Shown piece after piece: positions 45,371-54,821 of a stretch of DNA of 64,000 nucleotides. Positions within the stretch are counted from its first letter, which is position 1; each line of letters starts with the position of its first letter. The notes beneath the pieces were generated by a model, which had not been told where the DNA came from, made no database searches, and worked only from the letters and a program-made list of their open reading frames with translations. The position numbers and the translations under genes are program-made. This DNA is from Advenella faeciporci (lineage in GTDB: Bacteria > Pseudomonadota > Gammaproteobacteria > Burkholderiales > Burkholderiaceae_B): positions 1 through 64,000 of the forward strand of contig NZ_BMYS01000014.1 of NCBI RefSeq assembly GCF_014652395.1, given 5' to 3'.

Positions 45371-46918
45371 TTAGTGTTTGGACTCGTGAGCATAGCGACC
45401 GGTACCCAGGGTGCCGGGACCCTGCCTGGAGAAACGGATCATGAGATATATTTCAACAATCAGCAGAACGGTGTAGAACGTGATGAATCCCGCCAGTGAG
45501 CCATAGAGGGAGCTGGTACTAAGCGTGGAAACGGACATGTGAGTGGGCAGAACGCCATATACGGTCCAGGGCTGGCGTCCGAATTCGGCCACGAACCAGC
45601 CTACCTCACCGGCGATCCAGGGTAATGGCAGGGAGTACAGGGCCAGTTTCAGCAACCATTTTTTTTCGGTAAAGTTGCCTTTGACTGACGCCCAGAAAGT
45701 GGCGACAAAGATGAATAGCATGAAGAAGCCAAGACCCACCATGGCACGGAATGACCAGAACAGGGGTTTGACAGCGGGAATGGTATCTCTTGCAGCCTGG
45801 GCAATCATTTCAGGTGTGGCCTGGGCGACATCGGCCGTGTAGCGTTTAAGCAGCAGGCCAAAACCAAGGTCTTGTTTGTGTTGCACGAAATTATCCATGG
45901 CTTCCTGGTCATCGCGGTTCGCCCGTAGTTTGTCCAGGGCGACCACGGCTTGCTGGCCAGACTCGATACGGCCATGGTTTTCCTTGATGATATCGTGAAT
46001 GCCGGGCATGACTTCAGTGGTGGAGCGGGTGCCGATCAGGCCCATTACCCATGGGATTTGAATTGACCAGTCATTTTTCATTTCCGCATCATTGACCGAT
46101 GCTATTAAGGTAAAGGGTGCGGGAGCCGGTTCGGTTTCCCACATGCCTTCAATCGCTGCCATTTTGGTTTTTTGAGCCTTGCCAATCGAGTAGCCTGACT
46201 CGTCACCCAGAACGATAACGGAAAGGATAGAGGCGAGACCAAAAGCTGCGGCAATGCGAAAACTGCGTTTGGCAAACTCGACATCCTGTTTTTTCAGCAG
46301 ATACCAGCTGGAAATTGAAAGCACGAACATGGATGCCGTTACATAACCGGCAGAAACCGTATGCACGAATTTGTTTTGGGCTTCGGCGTTGAAAACAATT
46401 GTCCAGAAATTGTCCATTTCCATTCGCATGCTTTCAAAGTTGAATTCGGCCCCGATAGGGTTTTGCATCCAGCCATTGGCGACCAGGATCCAAAGGGCGG
46501 ACAGGTTGGTGCCGACTGCCATTAAAATGGTGACCACCAGATGCTGCCTGCGTGACATGCGCTCCCAGCCAAAAAAGAACAGACCGACAAAGGTCGATTC
46601 TAAAAAGAAAGCCATGAGGCCTTCAATAGCCAGTGGGGCACCAAAAATATCTCCCATGTAGTGGGAGTAGTAAGCCCAGTTGGTGCCGAATTGAAATTCT
46701 AGCGTGAGGCCAGTGGTGACGCCAAGGGCGAAGTTGATGCCAAAGAGCTTGCCCCAGAAGCGGGTCATGTCCTTGTAAATAACCTTTCCCGTCATGACAT
46801 AGGCGGATTCCATGATGACAAGAATCCATACCATGCCAAGTGTGAGAGGCACGAAAAGGAAGTGGTACAGGGCTGTCAATCCAAATTGCAGCCGGGATAG
46901 GTCAACTAATTCATCCAT
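45371..46918 (-). CDS. cydA: cytochrome bd ubiquinol oxidase subunit I
   Basis: Catalytic subunit, 515 residues, holding haems b558, b595 and d. All key residues sit at their E. coli numbers: His19, His186 and Met393 as haem ligands, with Glu99, Glu107 and Arg391. The motif GRQPW of the quinol site region is present (EFGRQPW). The loop between about residues 250 and 385 is of the long Q-loop type as in E. coli. The protein is quinol-oxidising and non-proton-pumping. The gene follows a small DUF2946-like gene and an FNR-like box. Confidence 0.98.
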   Translation of the reverse strand: MDELVDLSRLQFGLTALYHFLFVPLTLGMVWILVIMESAYVMTGKVIYKDMTRFWGKLFGINFALGVTTGLTLEFQFGTNWAYYSHYMGDIFGAPLAIEGLMAFFLESTFVGLFFFGWERMSRRQHLVVTILMAVGTNLSALWILVANGWMQNPIGAEFNFESMRMEMDNFWTIVFNAEAQNKFVHTVSAGYVTASMFVLSISSWYLLKKQDVEFAKRSFRIAAAFGLASILSVIVLGDESGYSIGKAQKTKMAAIEGMWETEPAPAPFTLIASVNDAEMKNDWSIQIPWVMGLIGTRSTTEVMPGIHDIIKENHGRIESGQQAVVALDKLRANRDDQEAMDNFVQHKQDLGFGLLLKRYTADVAQATPEMIAQAARDTIPAVKPLFWSFRAMVGLGFFMLFIFVATFWASVKGNFTEKKWLLKLALYSLPLPWIAGEVGWFVAEFGRQPWTVYGVLPTHMSVSTLSTSSLYGSLAGFITFYTVLLIVEIYLMIRFSRQGPGTLGTGRYAHESKH

Positions 46919-47016
46919 GCGGATTTACTCCTTGAAACTTTTCTGGAATGAGGAGGGGTGGCGTATGTCAGCAGATGTGACACTTACCTTGATGAAAGCA
47001 ATGAGAAATTTACGGC

Positions 47017-47415
47017 TCAGGAGAAGAGAGGGGGGGCCTGGCTGCGGTTGGGCCGCCAGCGCATAGTGCGAATGATCAGACGCCATTCGTGGTAAACAAT
47101 GGCAATGATTTGGCGAACAATAAACCCGAGGAGCAGGATACAGGCCAGAGTGACAATGGCGGTCTGTAGTTCGGATTGAATACAGAACAGGCAGTGGATG
47201 TCTGAGGTGTGGGCGGAAGAGTCCTGACCGGGCGAAGTGCCATCGATGATAAGGGTTTTACCGTTTCCGGATGAATCGCAGATGTCGATGGTGAAGGGTG
47301 CGATGGGGTCCGTACCCTGAAGGGATGAGACGGAGGGTGAAACCGCTGCCAGGGTCATCGCGATGAGGACGACCCATAAAGCATAGTGGAGAGAGCGGTT
47401 TTTGCAGCGGTTCAC
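47017..47415 (-). CDS. DUF2946-like small membrane protein upstream of cydA
   Basis: A 132-residue protein read from a GTG at 47415; no strong ribosome site is visible. An N-terminal signal-like helix (YALWVVLIAMTLAAVSPSVSS) is followed by a polar region with Cys in IDICDSSG, and the motif HxxDIHCLFC around residues 70-77, then a second hydrophobic helix (IVTLACILLLGFIVRQIIAIV) and a basic tail. The His/Cys pattern fits DUF2946, proteins often found near metal or haem genes. It precedes cydA by 98 bases, so a role in haem or copper handling for the oxidase is possible, but this is inference. Confidence 0.65.
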   Translation of the reverse strand: MNRCKNRSLHYALWVVLIAMTLAAVSPSVSSLQGTDPIAPFTIDICDSSGNGKTLIIDGTSPGQDSSAHTSDIHCLFCIQSELQTAIVTLACILLLGFIVRQIIAIVYHEWRLIIRTMRWRPNRSQAPPLFS

Positions 47416-47494
47416 AATATTGAGTAATAGAACAAGTTAAACAAATTGTAAACACAATGAAAAAAAATTACTTTGCTAAATCTCAAAAAGTTTC

Positions 47495-47508
47495 TTGATT
47501 CAGATTAA
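47495..47508 (-). promoter_or_regulatory. FNR-like box for the DUF2946-cydABX unit
   Basis: TTGATTCAGATTAA differs by one base from TTGAT-N4-ATCAA. If it is a class II site for the minus strand, transcription would start near 47460, with AGTAAT (four of six -10 bases) at 47467-47472 in the right place. It also lies 195 bases ahead of fbaA on the other side, so its target is inferred. Confidence 0.5.
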
Positions 47509-47696
47509 TTTTCTTCACTGCGCTTTTTTCTCAATTGAAGTGTCGGGATTGTCTCTCGGACATGACATCACAATAAAAAAACCGTACTGAATTGCAAAAT
47601 TTGCAGGCTGGGGGGAAACTTGGGTAAAAAATTACAAACCCACGTAAAATATAGGCAATTCGGAAATTTGACATAGATCCACTAGGAGAATCTCAC

Positions 47697-48761
47697 ATGG
47701 CATTAGTTTCAATGCGTCAGTTGCTTGACCATGCGGCCGAAAACGGCTACGGCATTCCTGCTTTTAACGTTAACAATCTGGAGCAGGTCCAGGCCATCAT
47801 GGAGGCGGCCAAAGAAACCAATAGTCCCGTTATCATGCAAGCCTCTGCCGGTGCCCGCAAATATGCCGGCGAAGGCTTCCTGAAGTATCTAATCCAGGCT
47901 GCGGTTGAAAGCTATCCTGAAATTCCTGTTGTCATGCACCAGGACCACGGCCAGTCTCCTGAAATTTGCCAGGGCGCCATTAATTTGGGTTTTTCCAGCG
48001 TCATGATGGACGGATCCCTGATGTCAGATGGCAAAACCATTGCTGATTACGAATACAACGTGGATGTTACCAAAAAAGTGGTGGACATGGCCCATAAACT
48101 GGGTGTGACTGTTGAAGGCGAACTGGGATGCCTGGGTTCACTGGAAACCATGGAAGGTGACAAGGAAGACGGTCACGGTGCCGACGGCAAACTCACGATT
48201 GACCAGTTACTGACCGACCCTGAACAGGCCGCCGATTTTGTGCGCCAAACCCAGCTTGACGCCCTGGCGATTGCCATTGGTACCAGTCATGGCGCGTATA
48301 AATTTACCCGCAAGCCAACGGGTGACATTCTGTCTATCCAGCGCATCAAGGAAATTCACGCTCGTCTGCCTAATACTCATCTGGTCATGCACGGCAGTTC
48401 AAGCGTACCGCAAGAGTTGCTGGCTGAAATCCGCGAGTTCGGTGGCGATATGAAAGAAACCTATGGGGTGCCTGTTGAGGAAATCCAGGAAGCCATCAAA
48501 TATGGCGTTCGCAAAATCAATATCGATACTGACATCCGTCTTGCCATGACGGGCGCGATTCGTCGCTTTTTGGCTGAGAATCCGTCCAAGTTCGATCCGC
48601 GTGAATACAACAAGCCTGCCCGCGAAGCAGCGAAAAAAATATGTATTGCCCGTTATGAAGCATTTGGTACCGCTGGCAATGCCAGCAAAATCAAACCGGT
48701 CAGCCTGTCTGAAATGGCCTCCCTGTATGCAGCCGGCAAGCTCAATCAGCAGGTCAAATAA
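47697..48761 (+). CDS. fbaA: class II fructose-bisphosphate aldolase (Calvin-cycle type)
   Basis: Zinc-dependent aldolase, 354 residues, the Calvin-type subfamily common in betaproteobacteria. Substrate and zinc sites are visible in [24 protein letters not shown], and [18 protein letters not shown] and [16 protein letters not shown] lie toward the C-terminus. AGGAGA is ten bases before ATG. The gene ends at a strong terminator. It continues the sugar-phosphate theme of tkt, gap and pgk but is 14 kb away from them. Confidence 0.97.
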   Translation: MALVSMRQLLDHAAENGYGIPAFNVNNLEQVQAIMEAAKETNSPVIMQASAGARKYAGEGFLKYLIQAAVESYPEIPVVMHQDHGQSPEICQGAINLGFSSVMMDGSLMSDGKTIADYEYNVDVTKKVVDMAHKLGVTVEGELGCLGSLETMEGDKEDGHGADGKLTIDQLLTDPEQAADFVRQTQLDALAIAIGTSHGAYKFTRKPTGDILSIQRIKEIHARLPNTHLVMHGSSSVPQELLAEIREFGGDMKETYGVPVEEIQEAIKYGVRKINIDTDIRLAMTGAIRRFLAENPSKFDPREYNKPAREAAKKICIARYEAFGTAGNASKIKPVSLSEMASLYAAGKLNQQVK

Positions 48762-48794
48762 ACCCCTGTCTGCATAAAAGGCAAATACCGGTAT

Positions 48795-48832
48795 AAAAAT
48801 CCCGCCTTGTATTCATTTGGGGCGGGATTTTT
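48795..48832 (+). terminator. rho-independent terminator after fbaA
   Basis: AAAAATCCCGCC (48795-48806) pairs with GGCGGGATTTTT (48821-48832) around a fourteen-base loop, ending in a T run. Confidence 0.88.
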
Positions 48833-48863
48833 CATTTAAAGCGTTAAAATACCGGGTTTGATC

Positions 48864-48885
48864 CGTTATGGTTTCTGTCATAACG
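48864..48885 (+). repeat. inverted repeat in the purC leader
   Basis: CGTTATG (48864-48870) and CATAACG (48879-48885) face each other across eight bases, 36 bases before the purC start. It could be an operator or a leader hairpin; it does not match the E. coli PurR box. Confidence 0.35.
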
Positions 48886-48920
48886 CAAATATCCAGTCCA
48901 ACCAAACTTAAGGGTTACAA

Positions 48921-49802
48921 GTGGCTACTGCACTTCATCAATCAACCATCCAATCATTACCCTTGCTGGCACGCGGTAAAGTACGTGACATGTATGCCGT
49001 GGGTGATGATAAGCTGCTTATCATTGCCAGCGACCGCATTTCCGCGTTTGACGTCATTCTTGATGATCCGATTCCGGGCAAAGGCAAGGTACTTACCGAA
49101 TTAACCGAGTTCTGGCTGAAAAAACTGGCGCACATCATTCCCAATCACTCTACCCATGTGAAGCCTGAAGAGGTGGTGGCCCCTGATGAGATTGAGCAGG
49201 TCAAAGGGCGTGCCGTCGTTGTCAAACGGCTGAAGCCCGTTATGGTTGAAGCAGTTGCCCGTGGTTATTTGATTGGTTCCGGCTGGAAGGATTACCAGCA
49301 AACCGGTACGGTTTGCGGTGTGAAGTTGCCGGCAGGCCTGAAACTGGCCAGTAAACTGCCCGAGCCTCTTTTTACGCCAGCCGCCAAGGCCGAGTTCGGT
49401 TCACACGATGAAAACGTGGATTTTGCCCATGTGGTGAAGGAAGTGGGCCAGGAAATGGCAGAGAAAATTCGTGACATCACCCTGAAACTGTATACGGAAG
49501 CAGCCGGTTTTGCCGCGGAAAAAGGGATTATTATTGCCGACACCAAGTTCGAGTTTGGCCTGGATGAAAATAACCAGCTGTATTTAATGGATGAAGTGCT
49601 TACCCCCGATTCTTCCCGCTTCTGGCCGGCTGACAGCTACCAGGAAGGTATCAGTCCTCCTTCATTTGACAAGCAGTTTGTGCGTGATTGGCTTGAAACC
49701 CAGCCTTGGGATAAAACCGCACCGGCTCCCCGTCTGCCACAAGAAGTACTTGAAAAAACAGCCGCCAAATATCGTGAGGCGGTAAACCGCCTGCTGGCAT
49801 AA
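48921..49802 (+). CDS. purC: phosphoribosylaminoimidazole-succinocarboxamide synthase
   Basis: SAICAR synthase of purine synthesis, 293 residues, a length near yeast-type Ade1. Start is GTG 48921 with AAGGG seven bases upstream. [11 protein letters not shown] near the N-terminus, [23 protein letters not shown] and [13 protein letters not shown] are the signatures. It heads the run purC-purE-purK-sua5, each gap under 31 bases. Confidence 0.97.
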   Translation: MATALHQSTIQSLPLLARGKVRDMYAVGDDKLLIIASDRISAFDVILDDPIPGKGKVLTELTEFWLKKLAHIIPNHSTHVKPEEVVAPDEIEQVKGRAVVVKRLKPVMVEAVARGYLIGSGWKDYQQTGTVCGVKLPAGLKLASKLPEPLFTPAAKAEFGSHDENVDFAHVVKEVGQEMAEKIRDITLKLYTEAAGFAAEKGIIIADTKFEFGLDENNQLYLMDEVLTPDSSRFWPADSYQEGISPPSFDKQFVRDWLETQPWDKTAPAPRLPQEVLEKTAAKYREAVNRLLA

Positions 49803-49815
49803 TAAAAGGAATATC

Positions 49816-50319
49816 ATGAGCGACAATATCAAGCCTGTTGTGGGCGTTATAATGGGCTCCTCCAGTGACTGGGAGGTCATGCAGAACGCAACCCGGATGC
49901 TGGAAGAGTTTGGTGTGCCTTACCAGGCGCAGGTTATTTCAGCCCATCGCATGCCGCACGATATGGTGGCTTACGGGGCCCGCGCCTACAATGATGGCAT
50001 TCGCGCCATTATTGCCGGTGCCGGGGGCGCTGCCCATCTACCTGGCATGATGGCCGCCCTGACTGAAGTGCCGGTGTTTGGGGTTCCGGTCCCCTCCCGT
50101 TACCTGAAGGGTGAAGATTCCTTGCTTTCCATTGTGCAAATGCCCAAGGGCGTCCCGGTGGCCACGTTTGCCATTGGCGAGGCCGGTGCGGCCAATGCGG
50201 CCCTGCATGCCATTGCCACCCTGGCCATGACCAATCCCCAGTTGCGTGAAAAATTGCTGGCCTTTCGTGAAAAACAAACGGCTGCCGCGCGTGCCATGAC
50301 CTTGCCACCTTCGGCTTAG
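49816..50319 (+). CDS. purE: N5-carboxyaminoimidazole ribonucleotide mutase
   Basis: Class I PurE, 167 residues, which moves the carboxyl group of N5-CAIR to give [13 protein letters not shown] (14-22), SAHRMPHDM and [11 protein letters not shown] are the three active-site loops. ATG at 49816, fourteen bases after purC. PurK is next, so the bacterial PurK/PurE two-enzyme route is complete here. Confidence 0.98.
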   Translation: MSDNIKPVVGVIMGSSSDWEVMQNATRMLEEFGVPYQAQVISAHRMPHDMVAYGARAYNDGIRAIIAGAGGAAHLPGMMAALTEVPVFGVPVPSRYLKGEDSLLSIVQMPKGVPVATFAIGEAGAANAALHAIATLAMTNPQLREKLLAFREKQTAAARAMTLPPSA

Positions 50320-50349
50320 TGTTTTTGCAAACCAAAATTTTTATCTCTT

Positions 50350-51534
50350 ATGAATAATACTGTATTGACTTCTGCTGTTGTTTATCCCGGCCAGTGGCTT
50401 GGCATGTTGGGTGGGGGGCAACTGGGCCGCATGTTTTGTCATGCAGCACAAAGCATGGGGTATAAAGTCGTGGTGCTTGACCCGGCCCAGGACAGTCCTG
50501 CCGGCACTGTTGCCGAAAAACAGGTGTTTGCGGCCTATGATGATGTAAAAGGGCTGGATGAATTGGCCGCCCTTACGCGGGTGGTTACCACTGAATTTGA
50601 AAACGTGCCCGCTGCCAGTCTGAAACAGTTGTCAGGAAATTGCCGGGTCAGTCCTGGTGCGGCTGCAGTAGCCGTGGTGCAGGATCGCATTGCGGAAAAG
50701 GCCTTTATTGCCGCGCAGGGCATCCCGGTCGCGCCTTACTCCGAAGTCCGCTCTGCTGCCGATCTGGAAAACGCCGGGCAACACCTGTTTCCAGGCATTC
50801 TCAAGGCAGCCCGGCTGGGTTATGACGGCAAAGGGCAGGCCCGCGTTGCCAATGTCCAGGAAGCGCTTGCCGCTTTTGAGTCGTTTGGCAGGGTGCCTTG
50901 TGTGCTTGAAGCCATGCTGCCCCTGAAAGAAGAAATTTCGGTCGTTATGGCGCGTGGTTTCGATGGTGAGGTGGCGGTTTTCCCGATTGGACAAAATACC
51001 CATGTCAATGGCATTCTTGCCACTACCGTGGTGAATCCCGGGCTTATCGCTGAAAATATCCAGCACCAGGCCAAACAGGCGGCCATCAGGATTGCCGAAG
51101 GCCTGAATTATTTTGGCGTGCTGTGCATCGAGTTTTTCATTCTTGAGGATAACAGCCTGGTGGCCAATGAAGTGGCGCCACGCCCGCATAATAGTGGTCA
51201 CTACACCATGAATGCCTGTGCCAGCAGCCAGTTCGAGCAGCAGGTACGCGTCATGGCCGGCATGCCATTGGGATCCACCCAATTACGGGCACCTGCCATC
51301 ATGCTGAATATCCTTGGTGACAGCTGGTTCCACCCCGAAACGGGTGCTTTTGCCGAACCGGCCTGGGAAAAGGTGTTGGCCTTGCCGGGCGTGTCCCTGC
51401 ATCTGTATGGCAAAAGCGAAGCCCGAAAGGGTCGTAAAATGGGTCATGTGAATGTAGTTAACGAAAATTTTGACACGGCGCTTGCCCATGCCCGCCAGGT
51501 CAGTGAGATCCTTAATTTAAGCCAGGTATTGTAA
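50350..51534 (+). CDS. purK: N5-carboxyaminoimidazole ribonucleotide synthase
   Basis: ATP-grasp enzyme that carboxylates AIR, 394 residues, supplying N5-CAIR to PurE. GMLGGGQLGRMFCHAAQSMGY at the N-terminus is the substrate-binding region; FPGILKAARLGYDGKGQ is the ATP-grasp Lys loop; EVAPRPHNSGHYTM is the catalytic stretch. Its stop is followed at once by the next ATG. The gene belongs to the purC-purE-purK run. Confidence 0.97.
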   Translation: MNNTVLTSAVVYPGQWLGMLGGGQLGRMFCHAAQSMGYKVVVLDPAQDSPAGTVAEKQVFAAYDDVKGLDELAALTRVVTTEFENVPAASLKQLSGNCRVSPGAAAVAVVQDRIAEKAFIAAQGIPVAPYSEVRSAADLENAGQHLFPGILKAARLGYDGKGQARVANVQEALAAFESFGRVPCVLEAMLPLKEEISVVMARGFDGEVAVFPIGQNTHVNGILATTVVNPGLIAENIQHQAKQAAIRIAEGLNYFGVLCIEFFILEDNSLVANEVAPRPHNSGHYTMNACASSQFEQQVRVMAGMPLGSTQLRAPAIMLNILGDSWFHPETGAFAEPAWEKVLALPGVSLHLYGKSEARKGRKMGHVNVVNENFDTALAHARQVSEILNLSQVL

Positions 51535-52554
51535 ATGCGCCCAGATCAGCAGCAGGAAATTCTCAGGGCAGCCACCCGCCTGATGCATGGCGGGCTGGTG
51601 GCCTTCCCTACCGAGACGGTTTACGGCTTGGGGGCTGATGCCGAAAACCCTCAGGCCGTTGAAAAAATTTACCAGGCCAAGGGTCGGCCTTCCAATCATC
51701 CGGTTATCGTGCATGTGGCCCCCGAGGCCGATTTGTCTTATTGGGCTACGGATATTCCCGATGAGGCCCATCAATTGATCAAGGTATTCTGGCCGGGCCC
51801 GTTAACCCTTATTCTGCAAAGGGCCAGCCATATTCCCGATACAGTCAGTGGTGGCCAGGGTAGCGTGGGTATTCGTTGCCCGTCCCATCCCGTGGCCCAG
51901 GCCCTGCTGCGGCAGTTCGCCCGACTCAAGCCTTCCGGACAAGGGGGCGTTGCCGCGCCTTCGGCCAATAAGTTTGGCCAGGTATCACCCACTTTGGCAG
52001 AGCATGTCATAAGCGAATTTCCCGAAGAGGTGGCCAAGGGTATGCCGGTCCTTGAAGGGGGGGCAGCCGATATTGGCATCGAATCCACGATTGTTGATTT
52101 GTCCCGGATCCGTCAGGGAGTAGGGGCCGTTTTGCTGCGGCCAGGACATATCAGCGCCAGCCAGATTGCCCAGGTACTGGGTTATGCGCCGCAATTGCCA
52201 GACAGCCATGCGCCACGGGCATCGGGCACGCTCAAGGCGCATTATGCACCACGTACCCCTTTAATACTGGTTACTGCCCAAGAGTTGGCGCAAGGCAAGC
52301 TGCAGAACCGGGTGCCGGCAGGGCAGAAATGGGCGGTTTGTGTTTTTGACGCAGGCCGGCAGCCTGAAATTGAAGGGATAGACTGGTTCTCGGTTTCCAA
52401 TGAACCGGTGCAATATGCCCATGATCTATATGCTTTTTTGCGTCGGGTAGACCAGTTGGGTTACCAGCGTATCTGCATTCAGTCTTTGCCTGAAGACCAG
52501 CGCTGGGAGGCGGTGAATGACCGACTGCAAAGGGCCGCTGCTGCTTTTCCCTAA
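51535..52554 (+). CDS. sua5: L-threonylcarbamoyladenylate synthase (Sua5 type)
   Basis: Makes threonylcarbamoyl-AMP for t6A37 tRNA modification. It has 339 residues, the two-domain Sua5 form, longer than E. coli TsaC (190). The YrdC domain has FPTETVYGLGADA, IYQAKGRPSNHPVIVH, and the ATP-binding stretch VAAPSANKFGQVSP; the C-terminal Sua5 domain begins near APRASGTLKAHYAP. Start codon is directly after the purK stop. Overlap with purine genes is a common arrangement in this group. Confidence 0.96.
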   Translation: MRPDQQQEILRAATRLMHGGLVAFPTETVYGLGADAENPQAVEKIYQAKGRPSNHPVIVHVAPEADLSYWATDIPDEAHQLIKVFWPGPLTLILQRASHIPDTVSGGQGSVGIRCPSHPVAQALLRQFARLKPSGQGGVAAPSANKFGQVSPTLAEHVISEFPEEVAKGMPVLEGGAADIGIESTIVDLSRIRQGVGAVLLRPGHISASQIAQVLGYAPQLPDSHAPRASGTLKAHYAPRTPLILVTAQELAQGKLQNRVPAGQKWAVCVFDAGRQPEIEGIDWFSVSNEPVQYAHDLYAFLRRVDQLGYQRICIQSLPEDQRWEAVNDRLQRAAAAFP

Positions 52555-52612
52555 GTGACATTTTTGCCAAACACGATTATGATTGTCCGGTTATGAATCA
52601 CCGGAAGTTTTT

Positions 52613-53797
52613 ATGATCAAGTTTACCGGCATTGATGAAATAGTCGCAATCCGGCGAGACATCCATGCACATCCCGAACTTTGTTATGAAGAGCATCGTA
52701 CCGCTGCATTGATAGAACAAAAATTAAAAGAATGGGGTATTGCGTGCACAGGTGGTATCGGGAAAACCGGCGTGGTGGGCAGCATCAAGGCGGGGACCTC
52801 AAACAAAACCATTGGTTTGCGGGCGGATATGGACGCCCTGCCCATGCAGGAAGAAAACAATTTTGCCCATCGGTCCCGCCATGACGGAAAAATGCATGGC
52901 TGTGGTCATGACGGGCATACGGCCATATTGCTGGCAGCGGCCAGGCATTTAAGCGAGAACCGCAATTTTGATGGTACGGTACGGTTTATTTTCCAGCCCG
53001 CCGAAGAAGGTGGGGCCGGCGCCAAAGCCATGATCGAAGACGGCCTGTTCGAGCGTTTTCCCTGCGATGCCGTGTTTGGCCTGCATAACTGGCCCGGCAT
53101 GCCTGAAGGCAGTTTTGGCTATCGTGCCGGGCCGCTAATGGCGTCCAGCAATATTTTTCGTATCAATATAAGGGGCAAGGGTGGGCATGCCGCAGCGCCG
53201 CAAGACAGTGCCGACCCGGTTCCGGTCATTGCGCAATTGGTACAGGCCTTGCAAACAGTGGTGTCACGAAATATTCGTCCCATTGATGCCGCGGTGCTGT
53301 CCATCACCCAAATCCATGCCGGTACGGCAAGCAATGTGATTCCCGATCATGGCTGGATTGGCGGGGCAGTGCGTGCCTTTTCCGATGAGGTGGTTGATTT
53401 GATCGAGGCCCGCATGAATCAGCTTGCCACACAAATTGCCAACGCGTTTGGCTGTACCAGCGAAGTCATGTTCGAGCGGCGTTATCCGGCATTGGTTAAC
53501 AGTGAAGCGGAAACCGAACTGTGTGCCGAGGTCATGCGAGGGCTGTATGGAGCAGATAAAAGTGTGGAGTATGTTTTTGAGCATGAACCGGTCATGCCCT
53601 CCGAGGATTTTGCCTTCATGTTACAGGAAAGGCCCGGCAGTTACGTCTTCCTGGGCAATGGAGATGGTTCTCACCGGCAGCCGGACCACGGCCTGGGCCC
53701 CTGCCTTTTGCATAACCCCAGCTATGATTTCAATGACAACCTGCTTGGCATAGGCGCTTCTTTTTGGGTCAGGCTGACAGAAAAATATCTGGCTTGA
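52613..53797 (+). CDS. M20-family amidohydrolase
   Basis: A 394-residue zinc-dependent amidohydrolase of the HipO/AmaA/IAA-amino-acid-hydrolase branch. Signatures are RRDIHAHPELCYEE, LRADMDALPM (70-78), the metal-binding HGCGHDGHT (95-103, Cys97 and His99), EEGGAGA (131-137) and GLHNWPGMPEG. The ATG at 52613 has GGAAG upstream. No signal peptide, so it should be cytoplasmic and act on N-acyl amino acids or peptides; the exact substrate is not clear. GhrA follows after 28 bases. Confidence 0.92.
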   Translation: MIKFTGIDEIVAIRRDIHAHPELCYEEHRTAALIEQKLKEWGIACTGGIGKTGVVGSIKAGTSNKTIGLRADMDALPMQEENNFAHRSRHDGKMHGCGHDGHTAILLAAARHLSENRNFDGTVRFIFQPAEEGGAGAKAMIEDGLFERFPCDAVFGLHNWPGMPEGSFGYRAGPLMASSNIFRINIRGKGGHAAAPQDSADPVPVIAQLVQALQTVVSRNIRPIDAAVLSITQIHAGTASNVIPDHGWIGGAVRAFSDEVVDLIEARMNQLATQIANAFGCTSEVMFERRYPALVNSEAETELCAEVMRGLYGADKSVEYVFEHEPVMPSEDFAFMLQERPGSYVFLGNGDGSHRQPDHGLGPCLLHNPSYDFNDNLLGIGASFWVRLTEKYLA

Positions 53798-53825
53798 TGA
53801 ATCACATGAATGTAAAGGGCATGAG

Positions 53826-54764
53826 TTGAACATTATTCTGGCTTCCGAGTCACACGAACACACCGATAGCTGGCTGAAAATCATCAAGGCGCATTATCCT
53901 CATTGGCATGCGTTTGTGTACCAGCCCGGTATGAGTCAGGCCGATGCGGCGGTTAGCAAGGCCATCGTCTGGAAGCCACCTGCTTCCTTGTTTACCGACT
54001 ATCCGGGCCTTCAGTACCTGTTCAATATGGGGGCTGGCGTAGATGCCATTTTGCGGCAACCGGGTTTGCCGGCAAAGATCCGGATTGTCAGGCTTGAAGA
54101 TGCGGGCCTGGCCGATAAAATGCTGGAATATGTCATTCATTACCTGTCAAAAATAACCCGTCCGTTTGACCGTTATGCCCTATTTCAGCAACAGCAGCAA
54201 TGGAAACCTTTGCCAGAGCTGTCTGCCAGCCAGATTGCCGTAGGAGTGATGGGGCTGGGTGTGATTGGACAGAAAATCGCACAGGCCCTGGCCGGACTGG
54301 GATACACGGTCCATGGCTGGTCGCGTACCGAACGAAAACTGCAGGGCGTACACACTTATGCAGGAGAAAATGGCTTACCCGGCTTTTTGCAAAACACGCG
54401 GATTTTAATTAATGTATTGCCACTAACGCAGCAAACCAGAGGCATTCTTAACCGGCGAACCCTGGCTCAATTGCTGGCGCCGGCCAGTCTTATTAATATT
54501 GGTCGTGGCGAGCACCTTCAAGAAGAAGACCTGCTTGAATTGATGAGATCGGGGCATATTGGCAAGGCGGTGCTGGATGTTTTCAGTACCGAACCTTTGC
54601 CCCATGGACATCCTTTCTGGGTACATCCCGATATTATCGTGACACCTCATATTTCCGGACCTACCAATGACGAGCTTGCCCTGGCACAGATCAACCAGAA
54701 AATCACTGATCTTGAAAATGGCCGGGATATTGGTGGAATAGTTTCACGGGAAGTGGGTTATTAA
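53826..54764 (+). CDS. ghrA: glyoxylate/hydroxypyruvate reductase A
   Basis: A 312-residue D-2-hydroxyacid dehydrogenase of the GhrA type, reducing glyoxylate to glycolate or hydroxypyruvate to glycerate with NADPH. Start is TTG 53826, with AAAGGG upstream. The nucleotide loop is VMGLGVIGQKIAQAL, the catalytic Arg lies in INIGRGEHL, the Glu in DVFSTEPLP and the His in VTPHISGP. It follows the M20 gene and may be cotranscribed, though a metabolic link is not obvious. Confidence 0.92.
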   Translation: MNIILASESHEHTDSWLKIIKAHYPHWHAFVYQPGMSQADAAVSKAIVWKPPASLFTDYPGLQYLFNMGAGVDAILRQPGLPAKIRIVRLEDAGLADKMLEYVIHYLSKITRPFDRYALFQQQQQWKPLPELSASQIAVGVMGLGVIGQKIAQALAGLGYTVHGWSRTERKLQGVHTYAGENGLPGFLQNTRILINVLPLTQQTRGILNRRTLAQLLAPASLINIGRGEHLQEEDLLELMRSGHIGKAVLDVFSTEPLPHGHPFWVHPDIIVTPHISGPTNDELALAQINQKITDLENGRDIGGIVSREVGY

Positions 54765-54786
54765 GCTTGGCGCATTGGCCATTATT

Positions 54787-54813
54787 CCGGCAATACCCCA
54801 TTGTGTTTGCCGG
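54787..54813. terminator. weak hairpin between convergent genes
   Basis: CCGGCAA (54787-54793) pairs with TTGCCGG (54807-54813) in the gap between ghrA and a minus-strand gene. There is no good T run, so it may stop transcription from either side only weakly. Confidence 0.35.
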
Positions 54814-54821
54814 GGCTGAAC

